DNA of 64,000 bases from Drosophila persimilis (Eukaryota > Arthropoda > Insecta > Diptera > Drosophilidae). Each line of letters starts with the position of its first letter. The first letter of the stretch is position 1. A model generated the notes under the pieces. That model ran no database searches and had not been told where the DNA came from. It saw nothing but the letters and a program-made list of their open reading frames with translations. The position numbers were made by a program, and so were the translations under genes. Below, one piece after another: positions 24,901-38,130 of the stretch. Location: contig NW_020825354.1 of NCBI RefSeq assembly GCF_003286085.1, forward strand, positions 124,001 to 188,000. The letters are read 5' to 3'.

Positions 24901-27900
24901 ATTAAAACATAACTACAGGACGTGGTTCTTATCTTTCCCATCTGCCACGATAACTTTGAGACGAATTGAGAGATAAGTAGAGCCGCGGCCCTTGCCGTAT
25001 CCGGGGTATCCGGGTATCCGAGTCGCTCTTTTGGGTATCGCTGTTCGCAAAGGGAACAGACTGATTTGTTGGTTAATGCAGACCACGTATATCTATCAAT
25101 TTGTTTGCCCTTGTCCTGAGAGAAGACACAACAGTGATGGAGGAAACACATCGAGAGAGCGAGCGCTAGTTATGCTCTAATGTTCTATTTCCTGCACCCT
25201 GTACATTTCCTTTCCACGCTATGACCAATATTATAGACATTGCCGCACCGTCTGTTGAAAATCACTCTATATCCATCACCTGTCCATCCATCATCTGGCC
25301 CTTAGATCTGGACGAGGAAGTGCGAGAGGAAGTAAGGCGAAAACGGGGCAGGGGCATTGTTTTCTTTTGGATTTGATTCCAATTCTTCAATCTATGGTCA
25401 CGGCCTATGGGCCGTTGATAAGATGGAAATAAGCTGGTTTCACATGAGTCCTGTAGGCGTTAGACAGACAGTCATATATACTTTATGGGGTCGAAAACGA
25501 CTCCTGGTGGCTCCTTACATATCAATATCTGTATCTAAACGAAGCAACAAGAATTTCTTTCAGGTATAAAAACTCCTGAAGAGTAGGCCACAGAAACTGG
25601 TACCAGGGATTGGGGTTGAGAATGCGTAACGAGGTTCATCAGAGGTTCAGAGCATTCAAAACTGTTATATACTGCTGCCAAATTCAGAGTATTCAAAACT
25701 GTTATACTTCTGCCTTAAATGTTTGGGGAAGCAAGCTTCTTTCTGGAATACCCCCCAAATAATGACGAGTATTAATCGCTAGGAATCGCAAAAATCATCG
25801 AGCGTCAAAGGAAGATTAGGATGGAATTTATGACCAAAAAAATACATATATTGGTGATTTTCCAGCCTTTCCTTACAGGCAAATGCTTGGCATTGGCAAT
25901 CGTTGGCGACTGTCGTCAATTGCCACCGTTAGTGCGGTTCTAAGTATATGATTCAGTGGGCCGCTATGAGCACATGGCTCTGAATTGTTGCTCTCTCCCG
26001 ATTCGGGCCATAAGTGCTTCCATGCCATGCCCGCATGCCCCCAGATGGATTGTCGTCGCCGCCGTTTCAAACGAAAGCATTAATCGAGTCTATTGATTGA
26101 TTTACGGCTTCGGTACGGTATCATGTCTGGGCTTAACCCCTAAAAGATACTTTTTAAGGGAGAACGGGGCTCGAAAGGAGTGCAGGCACGCATACATTTG
26201 CATTTATGTCGGAGGTCACGCTTTATTGACTGTCAACCTGAAAATGAATGGCACGGAACGGTTCGCAGGGGAGGGGGAGGGAAGAAAGCGGGCCAGTCAG
26301 GCAGTCCGTGGACTGTGCTAGTCATTAATTGTTGCGCCTAACGGAGCGCGAATGCAACAAGCCCATAGCTCTGGCTTTGTGGAGGCTTGCCTGCCCATGG
26401 CTATGCCCGTACCGATCCTCCAAGCGCACTTCCGCTTCTCCCACTTGGGAGCAGCCACCAAGCAGCGGAAATACACCAATCTTGGCTTCCGATCCATCAT
26501 TTGATCATCATTTTTGTGTGATATACGTATGACCCTCTTCCTCTTTACAGAATGCAGCTCGCCGCAGTGCCCAGAGGAGATGACACCACTCGGAGTGCCG
26601 GCGGTGGCCCTCCTGCCTCTGCACACCAGTTCACCGGAGCGTCGCATTACCCAGAAGGAGATCATCGCCGGCGAGGAGCGGCCCAAGTACGTGCTGCAGT
26701 CCCAGTACAAGGCATCGCCCACTGCAGGTACAGTAGCACTCCCAGCCCTCCAAGCATTCATCGCACTCATGGAGCTCTCCCCCGATCAGTCTCGAGCCTT
26801 CCCTGCTCATTAGCTTTATCACGCACACGCACGCGCATACATGCACAGCAAACAGCCGCAACCATCTGCCCCCGGGCCAAATTGCACCCGTTACAGGCGA
26901 CCCCGGGCGATGATTGGTGGTCCAGTCCGGCCTCGGGGCTCCTGACATTGAACAAACCCCATCCAATCAAGGCCGCACTCATTGTCCTTATCGAAATTTC
27001 GCATCTCAGCATTGGGCATCGAGCATTGGGCATTGATTTTTTCTTAAAACCAAGTGCTAGGCAACTGTTTCTTCTGCCATCACTGGAGCCTATGAGGAAC
27101 TGCAGTATTTTCTGTTTCAAAGATATTGTTCAGATTATGTTCTATGATATATGGACAGTTTTTCTCTTCACCATATACCCTTGAGCGTTTTTAAAGACAA
27201 TCTTGCTGTTAAGATTTGTTAATAATCTCATTTAAATCTTAAAAATTAAGGAAGGATACATTTAATTTCGAAAAAATTAAGATCTTTATATTCCTATGAC
27301 ATCCAAATTGCTATGGATATACTTACATGTGTGTGTCTATCTCTTAAGGAGGAGATTTGTGACTGTCTTAAGCGAATCAGGAGACTGTTAGGCCGTGGTT
27401 ATAATTTGTATAGAATCATTAAGACATATAGCCATCAAGCAATCAATATGATACGTCAATCCGTGATATATTATAAGCAATTATCATTATCTATAGCTGT
27501 TTTCCGACCATTTCCAGCCACATGCCACATTGTGCGCTTGTGTACTCGTATTTGGGTAGCTATTCCGTTGAAAACTGTGGAGCAGACAGGACCTTTCAAC
27601 CCTTCAAAGGCTGTTTGAGCAGCTCCGATAGAATCCAGTTTGATTTATGCTCTTCAACTGTTCAACTTGTTACAAATTCTTAGCAATCAACAATGGTCAA
27701 AGGCTTCGATTCACTCGTTTCGGCCCAATTATTCGAGTTCCATTGTACATCGTCATCGGGTTTCGTATGCATCCACATTTGTCTGTACATAGCATCAATC
27801 AAGTACATGCAGTACATACGATCGCATTGCTGACATCGATCCAATATCCCCCATCTCTCTCTTTCTCTCAATGCGAATACAATGCTCTCTTTTGCCCCCA

Positions 27901-30191
27901 CGAATGCCGCCTCGTCGCCTGTTTGTTGTTCTGTGCGTGCCCGTGTGTGTCCCTTGAGCAGTCAAAGCTAAGAAGGATTCGGGCGTGGCCAAGGCCAGCT
28001 CTGCCACTGCCACTGGCCCCGGCTATGGCCCAGCACCGGTGCCGCCGGGAGTCAGTGGCTCGACCAAGAATAAACGATTTTTTGTTGAAACTATTACCAC
28101 TATGACCACAGTGACCGAGCGGCGCATCATCCGGGAGGCACACGAGGATGTGGCCAGTGTGGCTTCCTCTCCCGTTCCCGCTGCCATTGCCCCGGGCGCG
28201 GATATGCAGCCACCCGCTCTGCCAGCCAAGACGAATGCCACAGTGGCAGCCGCCGCCGCCGCCGCTGCCGCCACCGCTGCTGCCGCAGCTACCACACCAG
28301 AGAAGCAACCATTCGATGAGCAGATGCCACCGCCCATACCGCCAAAGGAGACGTCGCCCACCCAGATAAGCGGCATACTGAAGGGCGGCAAGCTCTGGAA
28401 GCAGGACTCCATCTCCCAGGTGAGTAAATGCCCATTTGCCCCGCCACCACGCAATCCAATCTATTAACCACGGCGATTTGGGTCAAGCAGCAGTCGGATG
28501 ACCAGAACAACACCTCGGAGGAGGAGAGCGGCGCCATTAAGCGCTCGGTGCGCTTCGTGACGGAGGACCAGGCGAATGCCGGCGGCGACAGCGACGCCCA
28601 GTCGCTGGCCGGGGAGCTGGACGACAGCGAAAACCAGATCAACGAGCTCATCCCCATCAAGAAGCACTCGACCCTTTTCAACAACGCCCTGCGCCCCAAC
28701 TCGGCGGTGCGCCAGCTCTTCCCCAGCGTCTCCGCCCACCAGGCCCCCGTCCTCACCTCGGAAGCCCTGCGAGCCTTCGACGAGTCGAAGCGGGCCGGCT
28801 GCCTCGTGACCCACTTGCCCGGGAGCTGCGGCGACTCGGACACCCTGCGCCGCAGCATGGAGCGCAACATCCTTCGCCGCTCATTGATCAAGTGACTACC
28901 CCACTCCCCTTGCCCCAGGCCGAAACAGAGCTAACCGTCTTTCGTCTCACTCGCAGAAAAAAGGCCGTCAAGTCGGACATATCGCTGGAGGACCGCATCA
29001 AGCAGCTGACCTGCGACATCGACGAGGACCTGGCCGAGGAGCTGTCCCGGGACGTCGACGAGGACCCCGACCCCAGCGAGCGGGGCTCCGACGAACTGGC
29101 CCAGCGCGACAGTCCCGCCGGCGAGGAGAACCCCAATCCTGCGCCCAGCTCCGCCGCTGGCCAGAAGTTCATGAACGGCGAGAAGAGTTTCTCGCCCAGC
29201 AGCTCGGTTTCCAGCTCCTCGAGCGGGTCGTCGGCCTACAAGAAGATCGCGGACATATTCAATCGCGACAAGAAGCAAGAGAAGATCATGGAGCTGGAGG
29301 AGAACCCCATTGTCATCATACCACAGGTGGGTGGAGTACTCTCCTCTGTCCCAGCAGACCCCTAAACAGAGCCTTTGCATTTCCCTTTCGCAGGAGTGCC
29401 GCTGTCCGGCTGCACCCGACTTGGGCATGGGCATCCAAGTGCCCGTGGTCCATACCCAGATCCACCGTACCCCACCCCGCCAGACCGAGCCGAAGCGCCA
29501 GTTCCTCTCCTCCACCCTAGCTCCGCTCACCGCCTGCGTGGCTGGCAACAAGGACGACCTCTCCTCGTACTACACCCTTGCCGCCGGCGCCCACGCCCAC
29601 GGCCACAGCCACGCCCATGCCGCCCACTACGCAGTCGCTGCAGCCGAATTCAACATGGGCCAGCTCCTGGGCGCGGCCACAGCTGCAGCCGTCTCCGGGG
29701 ACCCGGTGGGGCAGCACGCCGCGGCCATGGCCGCTCAAAGCCTGGGCAGCATGGCTGCCGGGGCGGGATTGGGTGGTGCTGTGGCCAGCGCCGTTTCGGA
29801 GGAGGTGCGCAAGGTGGCGCCGGATGTCATTGCCGGCACACCCGGCCAGGAGGCCGCCAGTCGCCCCGAACAGGACGAACTGGCCGTCTTCGCCCAAGCG
29901 GAAGCCAAGCGAACCGAACAGCTCAAGAAGCGGTACACGGGAGGGGCGGACCAGTCGCAGGCCAGCAGCGACGATGATGAGCAGAACGACTACGGCTTCA
30001 ACAAGCGGCCCTCGGTGCGCGGCATCAAGCCGAAGTTCAGCTCCACCAACGAGATCCTGGCCCAGATGCAGGAGCAGCTCAGCGCCTCCATCCCCACAGT
30101 GGTGAACAGCCAGCCGGTGCCGCAGGCGGTAAAGGGCTACGCTATGCCCAACACTGCCAAGCAGAATCCCTCGGCACAGCAACAGCAGCAT

Positions 30192-30232
<41 letters not shown>

Positions 30233-31372
30233 GCAACAACAGCAGCAGCAACAGCAACAGCAGCAGCAACAGGCACAGCAGCAGCATCAGCATCAGCAGC
30301 TGCAACAGCAGATGGCGGCAGCGATGCAGGCGAACACGATTGCCCAGCAGAAGACGGAACAGCGCACGTGGAGCTTCTACAGCGAGACCGGGGAGCAGCA
30401 GCGCTTCCCCATCGACGCGGCCGCCATTCACCAGACCTACTACCAGACCCTGCCCGCCGGCACCATGTTCCGCCAGACGATGATCCAGCAGGGGGCGGCC
30501 GGCGACGATGCCTCGCTTCTGTATGCCGCGGCAGCCGCCCAGAATTGCCAGAGCGTCACGGCCACTGCCACGGCGACGGCCACGGCCATCGAGCAGAGCA
30601 AGCACAGTAGCTACAGCAGCCACTTCGCACGCAGCCCCACTCGGCGGCCGGAGTCGCCGCCGCCGCTACGGAACTACCACCAAACCATGGTGCTGATACC
30701 GTACAATGCCGAGACGTACTCCCAGTTTGCCACCAGCAGCAGCGTGGACCCCAAGCTAGCCCACATTCAGCGCCAGAATATCCTGGAGTACCAGCAGGTG
30801 AGGGTACTCGCCTAAGCACACTTCTGTCCTAGACTCCCCTTAATCCTCCCCGTCCGCTCTGTTCCCAGGTCACTCAGCAAACGATACGGGTGCCCATCGG
30901 GTATGCCCTGCCAGGCATGCAGCTGCATGTGGTCAGTGGTCGCGGCCACGCCGCCCACTACGGCCAGCATCAGCAGCAGCAGCACCATCAGCATCAGCAA
31001 CAGCAGCAGCAGCAGCAACAGCAGCAACACCAGCAGCAGCAGCAACAACAGCAGCAGCAACAGCAGCAGCAGCAGCGACTGATGCCGCAACATTATCAGT
31101 TCGGGACGGAGGGAGGCATTCCGGGCTTCAGCGAGCGTGGAGTACCGGAGGGAGCAGCCACTGTCTCGCACAGCGACTGCAATTCCATGGTCTCCCCAAC
31201 AGCAGCATCGGCGGCACAGCAGCAACAACAACAGCAACAGCAGCAACAACAGCATCAGCAGCAACACCAGCAACAGCAGCAGCACCAGCAGCAACAGCAG
31301 GCTGGAATCGGAGTTGGGGCTCAGGCCCAGCCACATGCCCAGGGATCAGTGTACTACGCGATGAACGTATGA
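17232..31372 (+). CDS. Large polyglutamine-rich protein with PP1-docking-like motifs, unnamed
   Basis: I do not recognise this gene by name. Eight exons join in frame: 17232-20510, 23830-24232, 26551-26727, 27962-28419, 28491-28891, 28957-29326, 29394-30797 and 30869-31372, giving 2,331 codons. All introns are GT-AG. The start is uncertain: ATG 17232 is followed by a Glu-Arg repeat, while ATG 17358 has a better context (CAAAATG) and would give 2,289 residues. Most of the protein is low complexity (Ser, Ala, Gln, Asp). Conserved-looking blocks are residues about 1008-1080 (GLLK, RVVFDETRNEFFEADYI, then a Cys cluster), exon 2 (SPKYQPPIEFVDDAALSPPD), exon 3 (RRITQKEIIAGEERPKYVLQ), exon 4 (RFFVETITTMTTVTERRI, then GILK), exon 5 (KRSVRFVTED), exon 6 (DISLEDRIKQLTCDIDEDL) and exon 8 (TIRVPIGYALPGMQ). 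Two GxLK plus RVxF pairs suggest binding of protein phosphatase 1. No enzyme domain, signal peptide or membrane span is visible. It is probably a scaffold or regulatory protein, by inference only. Confidence 0.8.
17275..17331 (+). repeat. GAGCGG hexamer-like repeat at the 5' end of the polyQ gene
   Basis: Tandem GAGCGG/GAACGG/CAGGGA units would encode alternating Glu and Arg if translated from 17232. It sits between the two candidate start codons, so it may be leader rather than protein. Confidence 0.7.
22200..22520 (+). repeat. Obscura-type dispersed repeat in polyQ-gene intron 1
   Basis: Holds AATCGGATCATTATTATAG, CATTTGCAGTGGCTACGC, the C/T-rich tract, TCGTGCAGTGTGCTCGCTG, GGCGGAGGGGAGCG and AATTCTACTAAAATAGGTCA. 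The last block is shared with 10240-10275, the others with 6.9 kb and 43.2 kb. Plus orientation, 5' part missing. Confidence 0.65.
22634..23644. mobile_element. Possible Transib-like element (1.0 kb)
   Basis: The left end CACTATGACCGGGAAG and the inverted right end CACTATGGTCAGAAAG match at 13 of 16 positions, the differences being transitions. CACWATG is the Transib terminus. The flanking pentamers are TAGTG (22629-22633) and CAGTG (23645-23649), one transition apart, fitting a 5-bp target duplication. The interior has no recognisable transposase. The ends are shorter and less exact than in the 44-kb element, so this is tentative. Confidence 0.4.
24073..24155 (+). repeat. CAG-rich polyglutamine/proline tract, exon 2 of the polyQ gene
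   Basis: Mostly CAG with some CAA and CCG/CCA codons, encoding a Q-rich run interrupted by P. It follows a PPPPPP stretch and precedes a Cys motif (CTECAECAEC) that closes the exon. Confidence 0.85.
24570..25190 (+). repeat. Obscura-type dispersed repeat in polyQ-gene intron 2
   Basis: Starts at TTATACCCGGTACTCGAAGA, with CCGACAACATAAAGTATATA, TGTCTGTCTGCGCCTCCGTC, GAGCGCCTAGATCTCGGG, ATTAGAGCTAGAGCAACCAA, CAGACTCCTGCCATATCACA and, later, TTAATATTAAAACATAACTA, a module repeated at 52462. No coding capacity. Confidence 0.7.
25440..25570 (-). repeat. Inverted fragment of the dispersed repeat
   Basis: On the minus strand it reads TTTTCGACCCCATAAAGTAT and then ATGACTGTCTGTC, the characteristic head of the repeat in the opposite orientation to most copies in this window. 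Confidence 0.5.
26728..27961 (+). other. Intron 3 of the polyQ gene
   Basis: 1.2 kb between ACTGCAG/GTACAG and CCTTGAGCAG/TCAAAG. AT-rich in the middle (27180-27500). No gene, repeat family or RNA recognised. Confidence 0.6.
30178..30304 (+). repeat. Long polyglutamine tract, exon 7 of the polyQ gene
   Basis: A run of CAG and CAA codons, with a few His and Ala interruptions, encoding about 40 residues that are nearly all Gln. Mixed CAG/CAA limits slippage. The antisense frames through it are long and leucine-rich but have no coding support. Confidence 0.9.
30970..31305 (+). repeat. Two further polyglutamine tracts, last exon of the polyQ gene
   Basis: Gln/His-rich runs at about 30970-31078 and 31218-31303 flank a non-repetitive stretch (LMPQHYQFGTEGGIPGF...). 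Together with exons 2 and 7 the protein has at least four Gln-rich segments. Confidence 0.88.
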
Positions 31373-32201
31373 CCCGCGCTTGAATAGTCGCTGCCAGCGG
31401 CGGTCATCGTCGAGCGCCGCCAGTGTCAACGCGTCGAGCTGTCAGCGACTTCAGTGCATTTGGGTCGCGGCGGAGTGAACGGCGGCGGCGGCGGCGGCAG
31501 ATGAGCGCCCATCTGCCCCCCGCCCTCCACCGTCAGCGCGTCCCAGGGAATCCCATCCGCCTGATTTGAGTTGCACTTGAGTTGATCCTAGCGAGCGTCT
31601 TAGTCATTTATTCCTCTGTTGTTCATCCTAAATCGTGCTCTGTAACCCGTTTCTACCGTTTCTGAATGTATGCATGCGTGACAGTGTCTGTGTTTGTGTC
31701 TGTGTGTGTGCGTGTGTGCGCGTGTGTGAGTCCATGTCCTTGCCCCTTAGCCCGTGAGCAACGTACATACATACAGGCTACCGCTTGGTTTGCATAGGAC
31801 GATAGGCCGTGTAAGATACTGATGATTCGTTGCCAAGACTAAGAAAAACTAACGATAACCTGTTTTATGAATACTCGTATTGTAATCAGATATATATTAT
31901 ACACTATATGTTACACTATATTCCAAAAATGAACTTTTAGTTTTTGTTCTAGTTTCTAGAGATATTCTAGACACATACTAATATAGTACTTACTGCTGTA
32001 GATGAGAAAAGGCGGCGAAAATGTAAACCAAAATACAACCAAATGACATGAATTTATTTCAAGCATGTACGTGCTGGGTGCTAGCAATGCAACAACAACC
32101 ACAAGAACAACAAAAACAAAGACAAAGAAACATGATTTATTATTAACGATAAGATATTCAAGTTACATTTAGCAAAAGTAAAACTTAAAGGAATTACACA
32201 C

Positions 32202-32250
<49 letters not shown>
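32202..32250. repeat. (TA)n plus T-run microsatellite
   Basis: Alternating CATATATATA units followed by about 15 T in the polyQ-gene downstream region. Confidence 0.85.
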
Positions 32251-33540
32251 AACTCCCATCTTTGTTTATTTTCTGTTAGCCAAGAAAACACAGTTTTGCT
32301 CAAGGGAAAGTGAATTTGGTTTAATGCCAGTCGAACCGTAATTAATTTTATGTACATATGTAGTATATATGTACAGACGTACATATGTACATCTGAACAT
32401 TAACTAGGTTATATTACATGATATTCAATGTAGTGCAATATTTTGATAAAAAATCATACTCTCATAGATATTTGCATTCCCATGCATCATTATTATTCAT
32501 ACGATATTTTAGATCTCTCTTTTTTTTTATTATGATATTAAAATAAAATTATATGTGCCCTATACATATATGTGCATATGTATGCATATATACAGTGTAT
32601 ATACGTGTATATACAGTATGCATATGTACTCATTGATTTGCTTCAATTTGTTTGCGTTTAATTTGTATATCCATCGAAACCATTACCATTACTATCCCCA
32701 TCAGAACCCCTCGTCACACCATTCCCACCCATCGCCTCTCTTTCGCTGAGACTAACAGTGCCAAACTAACTTGCCAGCATTCTAGATTGGGCCCAGAAGC
32801 CTTCATCCTCATAGATATACATATACATATACATACTTGATAGCCACGTGCGCATTATTCATAAGCAAAAGTTAGAAGCCACTCGGAAAAAAGAGCAAAC
32901 TGTATACATACATACATACATACGTACATATAGATACACGTACTTATCCATATGTATACAAATACAAATATTGAAGATATTATATTTCGATTCATATAGT
33001 ATATTGGACAGAACATACTGAAATTATTGAAAGCAAACACGAAATTCGAGTGGAGTGCAATAAATTGATGGGAGTTAGAGCTACCGACTAGTTATGTACT
33101 TAGCCGGAAACGGACTGTAACTGTAACTGTAATGTAACCCGAACAAAGACAACGCCAAGAAGTGAGAGCGCTAGAACGAGATAGATAGATTGTGGGCCAA
33201 CAGGATTGGGGCTAGGAACGCGGACGAATATGAGGGGCGCATAACGAACAAATGTAGTCTTATAGTATACATATGTACGTACGTACGTACATGTAAGTCT
33301 ATACACACACATAAACAATAAGGGACGAATAGTATCTAACGTTAACTAAAGTGCAGTTTGGGCAGTTCGATTTTTGTTACTTGTTTATCCCCGTGGAGAT
33401 TCCAACACTACAATTGACTAGAAAGAGCAGCGCGATTTGCACAGACATATGTACATATGTACATGTTTTAATATGCTATCAATAGATATACTCGTGCATA
33501 CATACGTAAATCAATATGCAAGTATATGCACACGGACAAG

Positions 33541-33579
33541 CATGGATATGGATATGGATATGGATATGGATATGGATAT
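33541..33579. repeat. (ATGGAT)n hexamer repeat
   Basis: About six tandem ATGGAT/GGATAT units, near perfect. Confidence 0.85.
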
Positions 33580-34150
33580 TTACTAGATGTTTATGAAATA
33601 CCCAAATGGCATAAAATGAATTCTATCCCCAATCCAATCGAATCCAAATCGCATGAAATTTTAGATCCATCCCCCCTTTTGTTGCAATGTACGGCAAATA
33701 CCCGAGTCTACCTTCAATTTTTTTTTACAAAAATGCAGTGGAAATACATGCATATATAAACGAAAAGAAAACCCCCGATATACACACGATTTCGAGTACT
33801 ACGAGATACACATTACACACACACTGGCCTTTCATTGATTGATTCATAGATTGACAGAGCTACGAAAATTATTTTCAGCATGCAAAAGTAACGAAGGTCT
33901 AAGAGGAAAAATTGTTCTAGTTAAGGTATAAGGGGTATATAAAAAATGTATAATGAATATATGTATGTTACATGTGCATGGAAATGAGGAAAACGCGCGG
34001 GAAACGAGAACTAAGTTGATTTGAACGATCTATCCCAAGTGAAAATCGATGCGAGTGGTACGAGTACGAGTATATAACAAATTTCAACAAATAAATGACT
34101 GAGTCAATGACTCTAAATAAATTTTAAACGCAAACGAAAACCCTAAATAT

Positions 34151-35064
34151 ATGAAAATACAGAAATGGTAAACAAATTAGTGTTTCACTTTATTTTAGTA
34201 TTTACTAGTAAATATCTACAGTGAAAGGATTCGATCTGGATATCATACTGAACAAGTCAACAGGAAATCTTCTATACATAAACTTAGGGAAGCATCTCCT
34301 ACCAATAAGTACCACCTATTCAGACTATCAGCCAACAGCAATTACCACCAAGGCGATCAACTTCAGTCTTTGTTCGTGCATTCCATAGACTGGAAAGAAG
34401 CACAAATCCCTCTATGGAGTAGGTCCAATTACTTTTTTTGGGGCGTAGCCAGCTGCCACTAAACTAAAACCCTCCCAACGGGTCAAAAGATAGAATGGAT
34501 ACCCGAATGAAGGCAGAAACTGCCGCTACAATGGCTATGGATGAGCAGCCAGTAATTGGCGAGGAAATATTGAGGCTTTGACGTTACGCTAGGCTGATTT
34601 TGGTCAAAGCTACTAGCGTTATGTCCTTATGTGATGTAGAAATTACCAAGCAGCCGAGTTTTGCTTCCCATTTCACAAATGATGATTGGGTTTCATTGTA
34701 GTATATGTTGAGAAAAGGAAGAAACTAAGCAGAACAGCCAAGTACCCAGATCAACAAAACATTCTAAGAGTCGCAAATATCAAGATTGGGTCTAAAAAGG
34801 TGTTATAGATTTGTATGGCATTTATCTGCAATATTAAATTACTCAGTACTTAATACTTAGTAATTAATTACTACGCCGACAGACCCTAACCAATGCTCTT
34901 CATTATTGGGGACCAGTCTTGTGGTGGCTGACGATATGGCTACCCATCTAACGGGTAGTGAAATGGGTAGCTATCTGGTAGTTAAAGAAATGGGTACCCA
35001 TCTGGTAGGTTTTTATGTAGTTGCTATTATTTATATAAACTTTTTTTTATTATAAATCATCGTA
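34151..35064. other. Intergenic DNA with a small cluster of inverted repeats
   Basis: No gene is supported. At 34940-35010 the words GCTACCCAT and ATGGGTAGC alternate, making a local stem-forming cluster. The rest is ordinary AT-rich DNA. Confidence 0.4.
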
Positions 35065-35730
35065 TACATCGTATCGTAACTCACAAGGAGTTAAGGAGCT
35101 TTGTGGAGAAAGTGGATGTGTGTAACGTCTAGGAGGAAGCGTTTCCGACCCTATACAGTATATTTATTCTTGATCAGCATCTATAGCCGAGTCGATTGGG
35201 CCCTGTCTGTCTGTCCGTCCATCCCAACGAGCGCCTAGATCTAGTCTCTGAGAGCTAGAGCAACCAATTTTTGTGTCCTGACTCTGTGATATCTCACTTT
35301 TACAAGTGTATTTCCATATTTTGCGCGACCCTTTGATATCTAGCAGGCCATATCTAGCAGCATATCTAGCATATCTGACCTATCTGGATCGGATCGAATC
35401 ATTATTAAATTGCAGTGGCTACGCAATGACTTATTCCCTCTCTTTTACACACTCTTGCATTGTGTGCCCTCTGGTGGAGGTAAGCCATACTGATTAAGTA
35501 TCGGGTATAAATGTAGAGTGGCTCAGAAAATTCCCGCTCGTTAAATTTCTCCACGCCTTTTCTCAAATGACGAACATCTGTTGCATCTACAATTCGGGAG
35601 ATACGAGAAAACAAATTATCATACCTATGTACATATCTACTTGACTGCAGAATTTGGTTCACATCGGATCATTCCCCACACACTTAGTCGATCAGTATGC
35701 GCCACCTGGCGGAGTGAGCAAGATGTAACG
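35065..35730 (+). repeat. Obscura-type dispersed repeat, nearly complete
   Basis: Contains in order GAGAAAGTGGATGTGTGTAA, GAGGAAGCGTTTCCGACCCT, ATTCTTGATCAGCATCTATA, GCCGAGTCGATTGGGCCCTG, GAGCGCCTAGATCT, GAGAGCTAGAGCAACC, TGCAGTGGCTACGCAATGAC and CCACCTGGCGGAGTGAGCAA. It is one of the most complete copies here and a good reference for aligning the others. No coding capacity. Confidence 0.75.
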
Positions 35731-36240
35731 CCGGAAAGTAATTCATTTGTGGAAGTAGTGGTATGGAAATAGCTAGAATATTCGCAATTAGGTAGAATGA
35801 AGATAATAGAGCTCGCGATTCCAAAAAGAGAGAGAGAGCATCCGGCACTCCAATAGCAATTCCGGCGTTTACGTATATTTACAAATAAAATATATTATAT
35901 ATATTTTTTGTCTTCTTTTTAATAATAAATCAATAGATCGGCACAAGAACTAAAGAAACAAGCTACGCGCATCAAAATATTTGTGTGAACCAAAGTGAGG
36001 GCCGCACTTTCACCTCCAGCGCCTGATAACCAACTCTATTGCTGGACGGGCACTCTTGGCTTTGCGTTCATCTGCCATTCGGCTGAGCAACAGATCGGCG
36101 ACTGTGCAATCAAATGGAACTGGGCGATAGCTGCGGCTGCTCTTTGGTGTTATCGCCTCGCCTGGGTCTGGGTCTGGGTCTCTGCTGGGTTTAGTCTGTC
36201 GCCGTACGCCAGCCGACTTGCTACAAACTGCGGTACCACA
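35731..36240 (+). promoter_or_regulatory. v: vermilion upstream region and 5' leader
   Basis: AT-rich up to about 35960, then balanced DNA leading to the ATG. GGGTCTGGGTCTGGGTCTC is a short tandem repeat near 36165, followed by TTTAGTCTGTCG, which could hold an initiator. The ATG context (CCACAATGAG) is good. No clear TATA box at a fixed distance was found. Confidence 0.4.
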
Positions 36241-38093
<1,853 letters not shown>

Positions 38094-38124
38094 CGGTTGA
38101 CCAATCCTATACAGACCCAAGAAA

Positions 38125-38130
38125 AATAAA
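38125..38130 (+). terminator. v: vermilion polyadenylation signal
   Basis: AATAAA 32 nt after the stop codon, followed by GT-rich sequence (TTTTTTGTACATC). A very short 3' UTR is expected. Confidence 0.7.

Larger units (their letters stand above)
24233..26550 (+). other. Intron 2 of the polyQ gene
   Basis: 2.3 kb between GCAG/GTAAGC and TTTACAG/AATGC. Holds a dispersed-repeat copy at 24570-25190 and an inverted fragment at 25440-25570. A duplicated AGAGTATTCAAAACTGTTATA-like word occurs near 25650 and 25690. The remainder shows no gene. Confidence 0.7.
31373..34150 (+). other. Probable long 3' UTR of the polyQ gene
   Basis: About 2.7 kb of AT-rich DNA after the stop, beginning with a GGC-repeat stretch (31482-31500) and GT-rich words, then many ATGTACAT/ACATATGTACA words. 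Polyadenylation signals AATAAA at 34090-34095 and 34116-34121 could end the longest form; an earlier AATAAA lies near 33059. No coding region is supported. The extent is inferred from the lack of another gene and from composition. Confidence 0.45.

Noticed and set aside
29517-30623. 368-codon leucine-rich minus-strand frame
   Set aside because: Antisense of the polyglutamine exon (CAG read as CTG). Splice sites and conserved blocks all support the plus strand.
34230-34620. Stretch considered as another retrotransposon relic
   Set aside because: Translations in the frames I read gave no recognisable reverse transcriptase, integrase or gag motif.
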